This document shows positions 47,006 to 60,811 of a stretch of DNA of 64,000 nt, in pieces. The translations under genes and the position numbers were made by a program. Numbering within the stretch: position 1 is the first letter of the stretch; every line of letters starts with the position of its first letter. Source of the stretch: Embiotoca jacksoni (Eukaryota > Chordata > Actinopteri > Embiotocidae); NCBI GenBank assembly GCA_022577435.1, contig JAKOON010000055.1, positions 1,447,401 to 1,511,400 on the forward strand, read 5' to 3'. The notes beneath the pieces were generated by a model. It made no database searches. It was given only the letters and a program-made list of their open reading frames with translations, and was not told the origin of the DNA.

Positions 47006-50000
47006 ATGGATCAGTGGGAGGACAGAGAGGACGGAGTGCGTCCCTCGAAGACCACTCTGAGTGGGGGACATGAGAGCCGGACCGAAGCTCAGAGGTGAGA
47101 CGACCGTCTCTAACTGTCCACGACTCTTCTCCACGTCACAGCTCAGCACTCACATCACTGCACCATCATTATTCTCATTCAGAGCTCTGTGTGTTCTGTT
47201 GAAGAAAAAAGCAGCAGCTCAGACCTGCTGGACCTGGACCTGGACATGGACTTGGACCTGGACCTGGACATGGACCTGGACCTGGACCTGTTCCCAGCTG
47301 TGTGTCCATGAAGAGTGACCGGTCTATGGGAGGACTTATTCACTTCAAAGATGGACACCAGTCTGTTGAACAAAGGTAATAACGTGAAATATTTGTTATT
47401 TGGTTCAAAACCCTCCTGATCTCATCACCATCACATCAGCTCAAAGTATCAAAGGACGTCAGACTCAGATTATTTAGTCTCTTTAGTTCAGCAATGCCAG
47501 TTTGTTGGAACTGCAGATTCATGGAAACACACTCGATGTATTCATGTTTCTGTTAGCGTCCAACAAAACACACAATCTGCAGGGTTAAAACTGAAAGCTA
47601 CACATCTCTGTTTCCATCAGGATCCTTCAGCAGGAACCAGATTCTCCTGAACCCAGCTGTGTGTCCATGAAGAGTGACCGGTCTATGGGAGGACTTATTC
47701 ACTTCACAGATGGACACCAGTCTGTTGAACAAAGGTAATAACGTGAAATGTTTGTCATTTAGTATCAAACACTCCTGATGTCATAATGTCTGAACTCAGT
47801 CTGCTGGTCCAGTGGTGCTGAACCCAACCTCCATGCGACATTGAAGAGCGGTGTCAGCCAAGACAGCCACGAATGTTCAAAGCTTTTTGCATCTCAGGAC
47901 TTATCCGAGTTGATGACGTTCCAATAACTGAACTCCAGACATCACCATTATTGACAGACCGAGCTTTGAGTGAGTTTTTTTTAATCATAAAGCAGCAACA
48001 GAGAATCTCCTGCACATCACCTGCAGGGTTTAAACCCACTGAATCCAAAGGTTGATAAAAGTCTGAAGATCAAAGGTAAGAATGAGAAATACTGGCGTCT
48101 GACTGGATTAGTGATTTAAAATTGATGTTTGGTCTTCCTGTTCAGCTTCTGTCAGGTGTTGGTTGTCTTGGTAACTAAAAACATGAAGTCTCTTTACTTT
48201 ATGTTTCTGGATTAATTCTGACCAAACATCATCTGTTTTGATGTTGACTTTACAGGGTTGATCAGCAGGACTCAGACGTTCCTGAAACAAACCTGGACTC
48301 CATATTTCTGGTGTGTAAACAAACAAACTAAAAAGTGAATTACCAAAACTCACATTCTCCCTGCTGCACTCTGTAGACCAGCAGGATTTCAGTCCATATT
48401 TAAAATGATCTGATACGTTCTGTGTTTTAAAGTTGATATATTTGTCTGTTTCAGCTGCTGAAGGAGAATATGATCAGTTTTGTAAAGAACGAACTGAAGA
48501 AGATGCAGAAAATTCTGAGTCCAGATTACCCAGAATGCTTAGAGAGTCAGAGTGAGGATGAGGAGGTGTTGGAGGGTGAGGATGAAGAGCAGAGGAAGAG
48601 CAGAGAGTCATTTCTGAAGATCACACTGCACTTCCTGAGGAGACTGAAGCAGGAGGAGCTGGCTGACCGTCTGCAGAGCAGTAAGAGGATTTTAACAGCT
48701 GGAACATGATGGAAAGAGGAAACATGGGAGAAACTTAGATTTCCAAACTCTGCTGTTAATATGATGCAAATATCTTCATCACATCTGTGAATTCTTCTTG
48801 ACTGAAAACAGTCAGAAACTGTTTGTCCACAACTGAAGTGAAGAATTGTTTCATGGAGACACAATATTTAAATTGTTAAAAAGTTTATCTTCAGGTTTAC
48901 TGAGACATTCACTTGTTTTTTGTTTTTGTTTGTTTGTTTATTTAGGAACTGTTGTTTCAGATTGTCAACAACATCTTCAATCAAACCTGAGGAAGAAGTT
49001 CCAGAGTGTGTTTGAGGGGATTTCTAAAGCAGGAAACCGAACCCTTCTGAATGAGATGTACACAGAGCTGTACATCACAGAGGGAGGGACTGCAGAGGTC
49101 AATGATCAACATGAGGTCAGACAGATTGAAACAACATCCAGGAAACCAGACAGACCAGAAACAACCATCAGACAAGAAGACATCTTTAAAGGCTCACCTG
49201 GAAGACATCAACCAATCAGAACAGTGCTGACAAAGGGAGTGGCTGGCATCGGGAAGACAGTGTTAACACAGAAGTTCACTCTGGACTGGGCTGAAGACAA
49301 AACCAACCAGAACATCCAGTTCATGTTTCCGTTCACTTTCAGAGAGCTGAATGTGCTGAAAGAGAGAAAGTTCAGTTTGGTGGAACTGGTTCATCTCTTC
49401 TTCACTGAAACCAAAGCAGCAGGAATCTGCAGCTTTGAACACTTCCAGGTTATGTTCATCTTTGACGGTCTGGATGAGTGTCGACTTCCTCTGGACTTCC
49501 ACAACAATGAGATCCTGACTGATGTTACAGAGTCCACCTCAGTGGATGTGCTGCTGACCAACCTCATCAGGGGGAAACTGCTTCCCTCCGCTCGCCTCTG
49601 GATAACCACACGACCTGCAGCGGCCAATCAGATCCCTGCCGAGTGTGTCGGCATGGTGACAGAGGTCAGAGGGTTCACTGACCCGCAGAAGGACGAGTAC
49701 TTCAGGAGGAGGTTCAGAGATGAGGAGCAGGCCAGAAGCATCATCTCCCACATCAAGACATCCAGAAGCCTCCACATCATGTGCCACATCCCGGTCTTCT
49801 GCTGGATCACTGCTACAGTTCTGGAGGACGTGTTGAAAAGCAGAGACAGAGGAGAGCTGCCCAAGACCCTGACGGAGATGTTCATCTACTTCCTGGTGGT
49901 TCAGGCCAAACTGAAGCAGGTCAAGTATGATGGAGGAGCTGAGACAGATCCACACTGGAATGAAAAGAGCAGGAAGATGATGGAGTCTCTGGGAAAACTG

Positions 50001-53000
50001 GCTTTTGATCAGCTGCAGAAAGGAAACCTGATCTTCTATGAATCCGACCTGACAGAGTGTGGCATCGATATCAGAGCAGCCTCAGTGTACTCAGGAGTGT
50101 TCACCCAGATCTTTAAAGAGGAGAGCGGGCTGTACCAGGACAAGGTGTTCTGCTTCATCCATCTGAGCGTTCAGGAGTTTCTGGCTGCTCTTCACGTCCA
50201 TCTGACCTTTATCAACTCTGCTGTCAACCTGCTGATGGAACAAAGAGAAGAGAAACCTGATCCAACACTTTTCCACCAGACTGCTGTGGACGAGGCCTTA
50301 AAGAGTCCAAATGGACACCTGGACTTGTTCCTCCGCTTCCTTCTGGGTCTTTCACTGCAGACCAATCAGACTCTCCTACGAGGCCTGCTGACACAGACAG
50401 GAAGTAGCTCACAGACCAATCATGAAACAGTCCAGTACATCAAGAAGAAGATCAGTGACAATCTTTCTGCAGAGAGAAGCATCAATCTGTTCCACTGTCT
50501 GAATGAACTGAATGATGGTTCTCTAGTGGAGGAGATCCAACAGTCCCTGAGATCAGGACGTCTCTCCACAGATAAACTGTCTCCTGCTCAGTGGTCAGCT
50601 CTGGTCTTCATCTTACTGTCATCAGAAGAACATCTGGACGTGTTTGACCTGAAGAAATACTCTGCTTCAGAGGAGGGTCTTCTGAGGCTGCTGCCAGTGG
50701 TCAAAGCCTCCAACAAAGCTTTGTACGAGGATTTATGAACCATTTCAAACATGTTTCATTTGGTAAATGACAAATAAAACAGTTTTTGTTCATTGTTAAT
50801 TCTTCTCTAGGCTGACTGGATGTAACCTGTCAGAGAGAAGCTGTGAAGCTCTGTCCTCAGTTCTCAGCTCCCAGTTCTCCAGTCTGAGAGAGCTGGACCT
50901 GAGTAACAACGAGCTGCAGGATTCAGGAGTAAAGCTGCTGTCTGCTGGTCTGGAGAGTCCTCACTCTAAACTGGAGACTCTCAGGTAGGGAAACATCTGG
51001 TTGTTGATCAGTTAAATTATTTAAGTTCATGTTGATGCAAATGGTCAACATCTGTAGGATTTTCCTTCTTGTTTCTGGACTTGATGATATTTTTCCGACT
51101 CCAGTTTGTCAGGTTGTCTGATCTCAGAGGAAGGCTGTGCTTCTCTGGCCTCAGCTCTGAGCTCCAACCCCTCCCATCTGAGAGAGCTGGACCTGAGCTA
51201 CAATCATCCAGGAGACTCAGGAATGAAGCTGCTGTCTGCTGGTCTGGAGGCTCTTCACTGGAGACTGGACACTCTCAGGTATGGACAGACAACCAGAGCT
51301 CACACAGTGCAGGCTTGTCTCATTGATTTGACTTCATGTGTTGTTGCTCAGGTCCATCATCATGAAGGATGACTTGTTTCTCTTGTTTCTGTTCAGAGGA
51401 GTGAGGAGGTCTGAGTTAGGAAACATGTGGATCCTCAGAAGTCTTTTATCAAATGGAAACAGCTGTTCATTAGAAACATTGTGAAGTTGGTGTCAAATCC
51501 TTCTCATCTTGAACAATGTTATCAGCCTGGCTGTAGGGACGACAGTGTTCATCAGTCAATCACCACTTTGGTACAAACTGATTCATCTCAACAACTAATA
51601 AACATGAGATGAACTTCAGTTCAGACATTTATGATCCCCAGATGATGAACCCAGTAGTTTTACACTTTTAATTTTTGCCATCAACTATTGATTGATGGAT
51701 TACGATAAAAACATGCAACAGATATCCACAGTGCAGAGAGAATAAAACTTAATGAACTCACTGATCCTCTGACTTTTTATTTTTCTCCATCATCAGCTAA
51801 AATTTTAGAAGTTCAGGACTCAAAGTTCGGCCTCATTCTTCACTCTGAAATACAGTCGTTTTTATATGAAGTTCTAAAATCAAGTCAGTTTAATTTTTCA
51901 GTCCAGAGTTACAACTTTTCCTCCCAGAGCTTCAGTCTCTACAGCTGACTCCCTCCATCATTACACCCTCGATTCTGAACATGTAAATTCCACAAACCAA
52001 CTGAACGTGGTGGTTGGACTGATCTGTGAACAGTCTGAAAACAGTTGAGCTGTTCATGTGAATGGTAGTCAAACTGTTCATTTTATGGGACGACATGCAG
52101 AGACCAATATTTCACATGTGGGAGGACATCAATAAAAACGGAGCAGATCAGTGGAGAATGAGCTCTCTGATTATTTCTAAATATCTTCTTCTTCTTCAGG
52201 TGTTTTCCTCACAGACAGCAGTGAAACCATCAGAGACAGTTGACACTGATGAGTTTCAGCCTGTTTCTGTGTCTCACTGACAAACTGAGGAACTCTGCTT
52301 CATGTTAAACAGCAGTTAGGACTCCTGTTGGATAGAAAATCATTGTGACTGTTTCTTCCTCCAGGGTGGACCATGGTGGAGAGCAGTGGTTAAAACCTGG
52401 TCTGAGGAAGTGTAAGTTTGATTGATACACATTGCATTACATTTCATTTAGCTTACACTTTTCAACCATGAGGGTACAAAACCCAGAACAACAAGAATCA
52501 AGAAACTACAATTTCTTCAAGAAAATCGACCTACAAAGTGCGAAAAGTAAATGTAAATTTAAGCGCTACTAAAGTTCTCCTATTCAAGGTAAAGTCTGAA
52601 GAGTTTCTGCTGTCCTGATGTCGTTGGGGAGCTCATTCCACCATTTAGGAGCCAGGACAGCTGTTGCAGTGATGTTGGCTGTAAGGGAGAGTTGACTGTC
52701 GAGTGTCACTGAGGTTCTTAGCAGTCAGGATTGGGACCAACACAGAGTTGTTGAAGGTAGTAGTCAGGTCGAGGGTGGGAGAGTCTTTCCCTGGTAGGAA
52801 GAGCAGTTCAGTCTTGTCGAGGTTGATTTTCAGGCGGTGTGTGGACATCCACTGAGAGATGTCAGTCAGATGTTTCAGATCGGGGAAAAGAGAGGATTAG
52901 TTGGGTGTCATCAGCATGGAGAAGAGCTTTTTGGGATTGGAAAATGAGGATTGAATCCTGGTTTGGTAGAAAGAGCTTTTGGCTGCAGAAATAGAGGCAG

Positions 53001-54682
53001 AGGAAGAGCAGAGGAGAGATTGATAAGTGAGCAGGTCATCAGGGTGGTTAGATTTTCTACATTTCCTTTCTGCTGCTCTCATAGCGGCTCTCAGACAACC
53101 ACGGAGCTGGGAAGGACTGGAGGACATGGAGGAGGACAGAGACAATCAAGAGAGGAAGACAGAGTAGAAAGGAGAGTGTCTGTGGCTGAGTTAGGATGCA
53201 TGAGGGAGAAAGAGTCATTTGAAGGGAGGGCAGATAAAACAGAGGAGGGAGAGAGGAGGGAGAGAGGAGGGGGAGAGGAGGGAGAGAGGGAGAGAGGAGG
53301 GGGAGAGGAGGAGGAAAGGAGGAGCAGGGAAAGAGGAGGTAGAGAGGAGGGAGAGAGGAGGGGGAGATAGAGAGGAGGGAGAGAGGATAGAGAGAGGGGG
53401 GAGAGAGGAGGGAGTGAATGTTGTGACTGACAGGTCCAGAGTCTGTTGATGTGGTCAGGTTGTCAGTTTGAGAGAGTCAGAGATAAAGAAGTGGTCGGAG
53501 ACATGAAGTGGAGTTACAGTGAGGTTAGATGTGGAGCAGTTTCTGGTGAAATATAGTCCAGGTGGTTCCAACCTTTGTGAGGAGGAGGGGAAGGACTGAG
53601 TGAGACAGCAAAAGAAGACAGGAATAGTAAAAGGTCAGATGACATCTCTGTCTGGATGTTAAAGTCACCCAGAAGGACAAGTGGAGGACCATTTTCTGGG
53701 AAGTTTGACAGGAGGACGTCTAATTCATCCAAGAAATCTTCCAAAGAACCTGGAGGACAGTAGAGGACAACAATGTTTAATTGGACCGGATGAGAAACTG
53801 TCACAGCATGAAACTCAAAAGACAGTGAGGTAGGAAGTGGAAGTGGGTAAAGAGAAAAACAATTCCAGCTACCAAAAACCATCCAAGCTTTAGCAGTCAA
53901 AATATCCTAAAACAGCAGATGCAATAATAAACTTGATCAGAGAAGCGTATTTAAAGATTCTACTTTGCCTTAGTTCAAGTGATCCAGCTGTATGTCGTCC
54001 CCCAAAAGTCAAAGCCTGACAAAAAGTATCATCATTAAACTTTCTCAGAACGAACAACAAGTCAGGAAGTAAAGAAAGAAAAAAGCCATCAGATGTGTCA
54101 GATGATAAACTGCAGCTGTGTCGTGTCTTTTTCTTTCCATCAGATTTCTGTGAACTTGAACTGGACACAAACTCAGTAAACAGAAACCTCAAACTGTCTG
54201 ACAACAACAGGAAGGTGACGAAGGTGAAAGAAGATCAGTCATATCCTGATCATCGAGACAGATTTAACAGGTGTCCTCAGCTGCTGTGTAGAATTGGTCT
54301 GACTGGTCGCTGTTACTGGGAGGTCGAGTGGAGAGGAATGGTTGATATAGCAGTGAGTTACAGAAGAATCAGAAGGAGAGGAATCAGTGATGACTGCAGG
54401 TTTGGAGGGAACGATCAGTCCTGGAGTCTATTCTGCTCTGATGGTGGTCGTTACTCTGTCTGTCACAATAACAGAGTAACATCCTCCTCCTCCTCCTCGT
54501 CCTCCTCCAACAACAGAGTAGCAGTGTATGTGGACTGTCCTGCTGGCACTCTGTCCTTCTACAGAATCTCCTCTGACACTCTGATCCACCTCCACACCTT
54601 CAACACCACATTCACTGAACCTCTGTATCCTGGATTTAGGTTCTGGTCAGATGGTTCCTCAGCGTCTCTGTGTTCTCTGTAG
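47006..54682 (+). CDS. NLRC3-like NOD-like receptor, copy C (FISNA-NACHT-LRR-B30.2)
   Basis: Ten coding exons join in frame to 1121 aa: 47006-47094, 47205-47375, 47621-47734, 48256-48310, 48455-48680, 48946-50722, 50811-50984, 51105-51278, 52365-52411, 54144-54682. It has one fewer PSCVSMK repeat exon than copies A and B. Exon 1 reads TTLSGGHESR where A and B have TTLCGEHESR. Exon 2 holds about 11 Gly-Pro-type units with His and Leu interruptions. Walker A is near residue 316. The first LRR exon uses the donor GTAGGG. Role by family is cytosolic innate sensing or regulation; ligand unknown. Splicing is inferred. Confidence 0.88.
48946..50722 (+). CDS. FISNA-NACHT exon of NLR copy C
   Basis: It follows TTTATTTAG and ends GCT TT before GTACGAGG. 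It carries the same FISNA, Walker A (GVAGIGKTVL) and Walker B (FIFDGLDECR) as the other copies. Its first residues after the splice (TVVSDCQQHLQSNLRKK) are unique. FISNA agrees with copy B, while the core (KERKFSL, ICSFEHF) agrees with copy A. Confidence 0.92.
52430..53860 (-). mobile_element. L2-type LINE, heavily deleted, in last intron of NLR copy C
   Basis: The 3' tail and endonuclease end are present, but two internal deletions remove most of the RT (near 52660 and 52917). The upstream edge GAGAAAAAC joins intron sequence at exactly the same place as in copy B. The purine tract is at 53230-53415. Confidence 0.82.
54144..54682 (+). CDS. B30.2 (PRY-SPRY) terminal exon of NLR copy C
   Basis: PRY and SPRY landmarks are as in copy A (CYWEVEW, YVDCPAGTLSFY, YPGFRFW). 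It has nine consecutive Ser codons before NNRVAVYVD. Loop residues differ from both sisters: GMVDIAVSYRRIRRRGISDDCRFGG. The stop TAG is at 54680-54682. Confidence 0.93.
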
Positions 54683-54851
54683 GAGGAAGAGTCTGTGGAA
54701 GTGGCAGCAGCTTTAAATGTTGATGGTGGATGAAGTTTCTCTTTGGTTCACCGTTGAATCACTGATTGTGATGTCAGAATATGTTTTGTGTCAGAAGTAG
54801 TGAAATGATGTCCTCACCTCTGAACTTTGACCTTCACTTCCGTCTGGACAG

Positions 54852-55190
54852 ATGAAGGTCAAACTGAGCTCTTTGGCTGCTAAGCATCAGCAGATTCTGG
54901 ATGCAGACGTCCTGCAGTCAGTCAGGACAGTGAAAAGAGGCTGGATTCTACAACAGGACAACGATCAGAGCAAAACCTCACAATCCACCATGAACTGCTT
55001 GAAGAAACACCAGCTCAGGCTGTTGGAGTGGCCCTCAGGGGCCCCTGACCTGAACATCACTGAACATCTGTGGGGAGATCTGAAACCTGCTGCAAGATGG
55101 CCTGAAAATGTCTCCGAACTCGAGGGGGAAAAACTTTTACACCTCATAAATCCTGTTGAAATGTTTTCTGTCTTTCAGTTGATGAAATGA
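54852..55190 (+). pseudogene. Tc1-like transposase remnant 3' of copy C
   Basis: A 112-codon open frame, the same relict as at 16026 and 38645, with QQDNDQSKT, LEWPSGAPDLN and EHLWGDLK. Residues agree with the copy A relict except where A is frameshifted. Confidence 0.8.
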
Positions 55191-55514
55191 AACGTGACCA
55201 TACTTAGATATTTGAAGAAAGGCTCATTTAATGTCTGTTTGCTGCAGAGGTTGTTTAAGATGTTGTTTGAACAAACTATGTCCAACCCTCTGTAATATCA
55301 CTGTAAATAATTCACATTTCTATCAGCTGACAATAATTGTTGAACTTAACCTGTTTCTGCTGAATCTACAGTTTGTTTCCAGCTGAAAGAAGTTGTTCAT
55401 GAATGAAAACTAAAGTCTGTATCAAACAAATGCAGCTTTTAGAATTATTGACAATTTATCAGCTCCAAATATGTGAAATTAGAAGTTTATAAGAGCTTCT
55501 GTTGGTTTGTTATC

Positions 55515-55520
55515 AATAAA
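55515..55520 (+). terminator. Putative poly(A) signal of NLR copy C
   Basis: AATAAA in the context conserved with copies A and B. Confidence 0.45.
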
Positions 55521-56473
55521 AGTAAAAAGTCTACTTTTTAGTAGTTGATTTTTTGATATTTTAACCACTATTTAAAAAACATGACTGATCCCCAGTATTA
55601 CCATCTTTACACTATTGTTTTACACGTACTCATGTTTTCCAACTGACTTGTAAAAGACGCCGTGTGTCTGTGCAGGACAGTGATGAGATGTGAGGACAGA
55701 TGGAGACACGGTGGACACCACCGATCCTCAACATACCTGCCTGGAACATCCACGGTACTGTTGAGTCTCTCTGAAGCCTCACATCCCTGCTGGCTGACTG
55801 GGAAAGGAAAGGAAATGCTTTCAGAAGAAACACCAAACTATGCAGCTCATAATATGATACTCTGATAATAGAAACTTCAAAACACCTTCAACTTTATTAT
55901 CAAAGACACATGATGCTAAATTCAATCTATGACAGAGAAATACACGTTAAATAAATGACTCTTTCACTCCAAGAATGCTTTGAGTTCCAGAAAGAGGAAA
56001 TTCATCTCTAAGATAATAATAATGTCATTTTACGTGAATAATAAACTGTCGTAGAAATACGTTTTCTGTCATTCAAACAGTTTTGAGTGTGCTAATGTTA
56101 TCTAGAAAGCTACTTTTAGTAAATAAGTGTATTAAAACTAGTCTAGTAAAGTAAGCAGCTTACTGGATAACAAGCCATCAGCAGCAGAGCAGTGACTGTC
56201 TGACATCAGGGCGGCTAACATGAGCTCAGGACAAATGATAGATAGCTTAAACTGGCGTTAGTCAATTCATGGTTAAACTAAAGTAGCTTTAAGATAATAA
56301 TTATTTTTAATAGCTGCATTTGACGTGACACAGAATTCACTTTACCTCAGAGGTGGTTGAATCTCCATCTTCTGTTTTTCAATTCGTCGATTTAACTTCT
56401 TGTTCTCTGCTCGACGAACATGAATCAGAGAATTCTTTGGGACCGACTGAAAATGAGCGCGCTCCGTCCGCAA

Positions 56474-56485
56474 CACGTGACGTCA
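56474..56485. promoter_or_regulatory. Overlapping E-box and CRE motif, second copy
   Basis: CACGTG overlapping TGACGTCA, identical to 17668-17679 and in the same position relative to the BEL remnant. Confidence 0.4.
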
Positions 56486-56638
56486 TGACGCTCACCTGCA
56501 TAGAGGTCTGGAGCCAAAGAGAAACACCAGCAAACAAAACGCAATCGTGTATTTCATTCCTTTTCAACATAAAGTGTCCACAGATGAAGTTCATCTTATA
56601 GTTCACGTATCAGGCTACTGTTACAAGTATCTGTCCAG

Positions 56639-58663
56639 CTACTCTTCTGTTTCCAGGAGCAGACAGAGTTTGTTGACAAGTCTCTGTACAACACTTGTTT
56701 TAGTTTTAACTAGGACACTGCGGACTAGTCCTTTACTTCCAGGCAGGGTCTTTAGAATCCGTCCTAGAACCCAGGAGTTCCTGGGAGCTGAATCATCTGC
56801 AATAACAACAAGGTCTCCGGGTAGAAAGTTCCTTTCAACTCTGTTCCACTTGTTTCGCTGTTGCATGATTGGAAGGTATTCTCGGACCTATCTTCTCCAG
56901 AAAAGATCAGCCAGATATTGTACCTGCCTCCATCTTCTTCTAGAGTACAGGTCCTCCTTCTTCAATAGTCCAGAAGGCATGACAGGGTTAGTTTTGAGTA
57001 GAAGCAGATGATTCGGTGTCAGTGGTTCCACATCATTCAAGTCATTTGTTATTGTTGTGATGGGTCTAACATTCATTATTGCTTACACCTCACATAAGGC
57101 TGTTTGCAAGGCCTCATCATCCAGAACTTGTTCTCTTACCACAGAGCACAGAATTTTTTGGAGTGACTTAATGAGTCTTTCCCATGCACCTCCATGGTGA
57201 GCACCTGATGCCGGGTTAAATATCCACTTTATTCCTTCTTGGAGTAGATTCCTTTGGATTTTATCATGATTTAGTTCCTTTAATGATCGTTCAAGCTCCT
57301 TTTGTGCACCAATAAAATTTGTACCTTGATCAGATCTGATGGTTTTTACAGTACCTCTACGACATAGAAATCTGCATATTGCATTAATGCAGGAGTTAGT
57401 GTCCAGGCTACTAGCCACCTCAAGATGGATTGCACGGCTAGTAAGGCAAGTGAAGATTACACCCCACCATTTCACATCGGTCCGACCTCGCCTTATTTCG
57501 AAAGGTCGAAAATAATCCATGCCAACTGAAGTGAAAGGCGGCAAATCTGACATCACACGATCCTGTGGGAGATCTGGCATCTTTTGCTCTCCTACTTTAG
57601 ACTGCATTCGTCTACAGAAAACACAGTTTCTGATGATCTTTCATGCTGAAGAGTTTGCAGAGGACATCCAATGTTTTTTTCCTCGTTTTGAGAGCATGTG
57701 ATTTCTTCCAGAATGTCCAATTTGGGTGTGTATGTGTCTTTGAATGACTTCTGATACGTGGGATCTTTTGGGTAAGATTATGGGATTTTTAACACTTACT
57801 GGCATCGCTGATCTGTTGATCCTTCCCCCCACTCTCAGGATATTTTGATTAAGGATTGGATCCATCTTTAATATAGGGCTGTCTTTTCGGCAATGTTCTC
57901 CTCTTTCAAGGAGGGTAATGTCCTGTGTAAAGTGTTGCTGTTGTTCAAATGCAAGTATAGCCCTTTCTGCATTTTCCATATCTTCCACCGTCAGATCTGT
58001 ACTGAATGTCACTTTTAGGTTCATAGCGCGTTCCTTCAGTGATTTATCATCACTGGGCAGCAATCCAGAATTTGTCACCGTTTTTCTTTGCGTGATCTCC
58101 AAGAGCAAGCTTTTCAACTTCAGTATCCATGCTACAGCTTTTTTCAGGCTGTTCCAATATGAGTAGTACTCAATCAGTTTACTAGTGGGACTTTTTTCCT
58201 CCACCTTCACTGTGTTCACAATCACATCCCTTTTCACTTCAAGATCATCTGGAGAGAGAGAACTTTTCAACTTTATGCCTGGGTTCTTTGGCCACTGTGA
58301 TTCCTCCATTTGCAGAAATTCTGGTCCTTGTAGCCATCTCTTAGACTTCTTACGCTTGTGATACACCCCATGGTGGGGTATGGATCACACCCTGCCATCA
58401 TTTGGATGAAGGTCCTTTGATGGCACCTTCTCTGCGTAGTCTATGGCCATTACATCTTTCATGAAAGCCTTGTACCCTTCTGCATAAGGAGCATCTCTCT
58501 TGAATTTCCTGACAAGGTAATGTGCTCGCTGTTCCGCTATATGATAGTTGTTGGGCCTGATGACGTCTCTATTACGAAGTGGTAAAGGTAAGTAATAGTG
58601 ATTATCTTTCAGTGTAGCTGCACTTGATACCAGCTGCATGAATTTGCAGTCTTCTACTGACAT
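56639..58663 (-). mobile_element. BEL/Pao retrotransposon remnant, sister copy
   Basis: It has the same internally deleted layout as 17833-19858: RT N-terminus, a frame break at 58380, pre-integrase (58366-57641), integrase core (VGMDYFRPFEIRRG, IRSDQGTNFIGAQ, HHGGAWERLIKSL at 57607-57083), then the C-terminal domain to 56639. Several frames are longer than in the sister, because the T run near 57155 is one shorter. Frame breaks remain, so it is inactive. Confidence 0.88.
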
Positions 58664-58760
58664 TTGAGGTTGTCCCTCATACTCTCTCTGGGAAATCGTG
58701 GTGGTACTGGTTTACAAGAAGGTTTTCCAGGCGTTCAATTGAAATGTGGTTTACTGATGT

Positions 58761-58806
58761 CTATCTATCTGTCTGTCCGTCCGTCCGTCCGTCCGTCCGT
58801 CCGTCC

Positions 58807-58872
<66 letters not shown>

Positions 58873-58873
58873 T
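58761..58873. repeat. GTCC/TATC microsatellite
   Basis: A short TATC start, six to seven GTCC units, then about 17 TATC units. It is homologous in place to 19957-20183 but differs in repeat content. Confidence 0.96.
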
Positions 58874-59029
58874 GTTCCAGTGATGATCTCAACAGTTTCT
58901 CCAGTTCTCAGAAACGTTGGTTAAACGGTTGTTGAAGCTAAAAGACGCGATATTAAACCATCTTTTCCTCCATATTGAGTTATTTCATGGTTCTGTCCTC
59001 CGTTTGTTGTAGAAAACGGTAAATCCCGG

Positions 59030-59345
59030 GACGTCCTCTTTCTTCCACTCACACAACGGAACAGGAACTGGAGCGCGCGCACACGCACGCGCACAGAGTT
59101 GTCGGTTGGTCCCGCGGTGACCTCTGACCCCGCCCGCATCAGGCGGACGTTAGAGGACCGCGGCGGTGATTTCTCTGCTTCCGGTGACTCTGTGCCGCCG
59201 TTACGGTGAAACCTTCATCCGGACTTCGTCCAGGTTCCTGGGAGTTTCCACCGGGGAGCCGCGGAGCGTCCTGCCGCCCTCCTCCACCACGGTGAGGGTC
59301 CATGTGAGCCGCTGCCCGCTGCTCTCCGACACGTTAGCTCTTAAT
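59030..59345 (+). promoter_or_regulatory. CpG-rich promoter-like block with possible 5' exon, upstream of inf2
   Basis: Dense CpG sequence is followed by a GC-rich segment that ends CCTCCACCACG before GTGAGGGTCC, a good donor site, at about 59290. This exon-like part is absent from the sister block at 20330-20530. It could be the promoter and untranslated first exon of the inf2 gene whose coding exons start at 61107. That link is inferred from position only. Confidence 0.45.
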
Positions 59346-60074
59346 CCGACATGAAGGATGACGCTGTCAGTCGGAGATCATCGATGAACCGTTCAAACAT
59401 CACGTTAGTAAACTGGTGAAAGTTTCTAGTGAAGTTTGAAGTGATGGTGAAACATCAGTCCCGATGTGTTCCTCTCGCTGCCGAACTTCGTCTGAAAAAC
59501 GGGGATTTTCTAACTTCTTCCTTCGTCGGTAAAACACAGTTTAATTTAATTTGACCGAAACACCATCTGAATCTGTCCTGACCTCAACTGTCACTCGGCG
59601 TGTGTTCAGTCCGTCACATGTTCTGATTTAAAGCAGAAAATAGGTTTTTCTGGCTGCTTTTAACGACCTGAATCCACCTGCCGCGGACTTCAGTGTCCGT
59701 GGAACAGCTGATATAAAACTAAAGTTTGATAGAAATTAAAGTTGTTCTGATGAATCTTTACTGCGCCGAGTTCACCACAACACTCGGTATATTTTAACAG
59801 TATTTAAAGATCTCCAGTTTTCTACGTGATTTTGCTGAAATGCAAAGAGACTTTAAATTCGCTGAGTTTTAAAGGGAGTCTGGTGTGGTTGAACTGGGCT
59901 CGGTGCCAGTCCTGTGGTGGAGATAAACCACACTTTCCAATGCTTCCAGGCACACATTGAATACTATTTAACAGAACAGTTCAGATCTGCTCCCCTCACA
60001 TCAATCAATCAGTCCAGAAGTCAACATGGACTTTATTGGAAGCTTCAATGAATTTGCTCCATTTTTTCTTGGTC

Positions 60075-60768
60075 AGGATTCACACTTCTGTGGGAGAACA
60101 GACAAATTTTAACCACAATGAAAAACAAATTAGTCAAAAGTCTTCAGATTTCTGCCCTTTAAATGGTGAGTTCGCTGTATTTCTCATTTGTTGTTGCTTG
60201 TTTGACAGATTGTTTTGAATCTGTACTGAATTTACTGATTATTTGTCCTTTTTTTTCTCTCTTTCCATCTGTTGTTGTAATTTTGTGCAGAATTTACGAG
60301 ATGGTTTTACATAGATGAAGTGATTCTGATCAATATTATTATAACACACACACACGGTCTGATACTGAGTCATATGTAATCTCTTCCTCTGATAAAATCA
60401 CATCACAGTGCAGTATTTACATTCTAATCTGTTTTTATTTCCAGACCTTAAAGAACCATCATGAGGCTCAAACTTATCAAAATGTGTTTTATTGTACAGA
60501 CTGGTGTTTCTGTTTTTTTGTCCGTCCTGCATCTATCACTGACGGCGAGTTAAAGTGTCGGATTAAAGCGATTTTTGTTTTTTTCTTATTTTTTTTCTTT
60601 AATCTGACGAACTTGCAGATGAATCTTCGTCACTGTCAGCAGGAAGTGACTCCTCCCTCTTCCTCGTGCGTTTCCTCTTCCTCCCGGCTGCTGACTGAGC
60701 ACAAATCGTCACCGGTCAGCTCTCTGGACTCGACACAAAGACTCATTCATCAAGTGGAAAACAACAAA

Positions 60769-60811
<43 letters not shown>

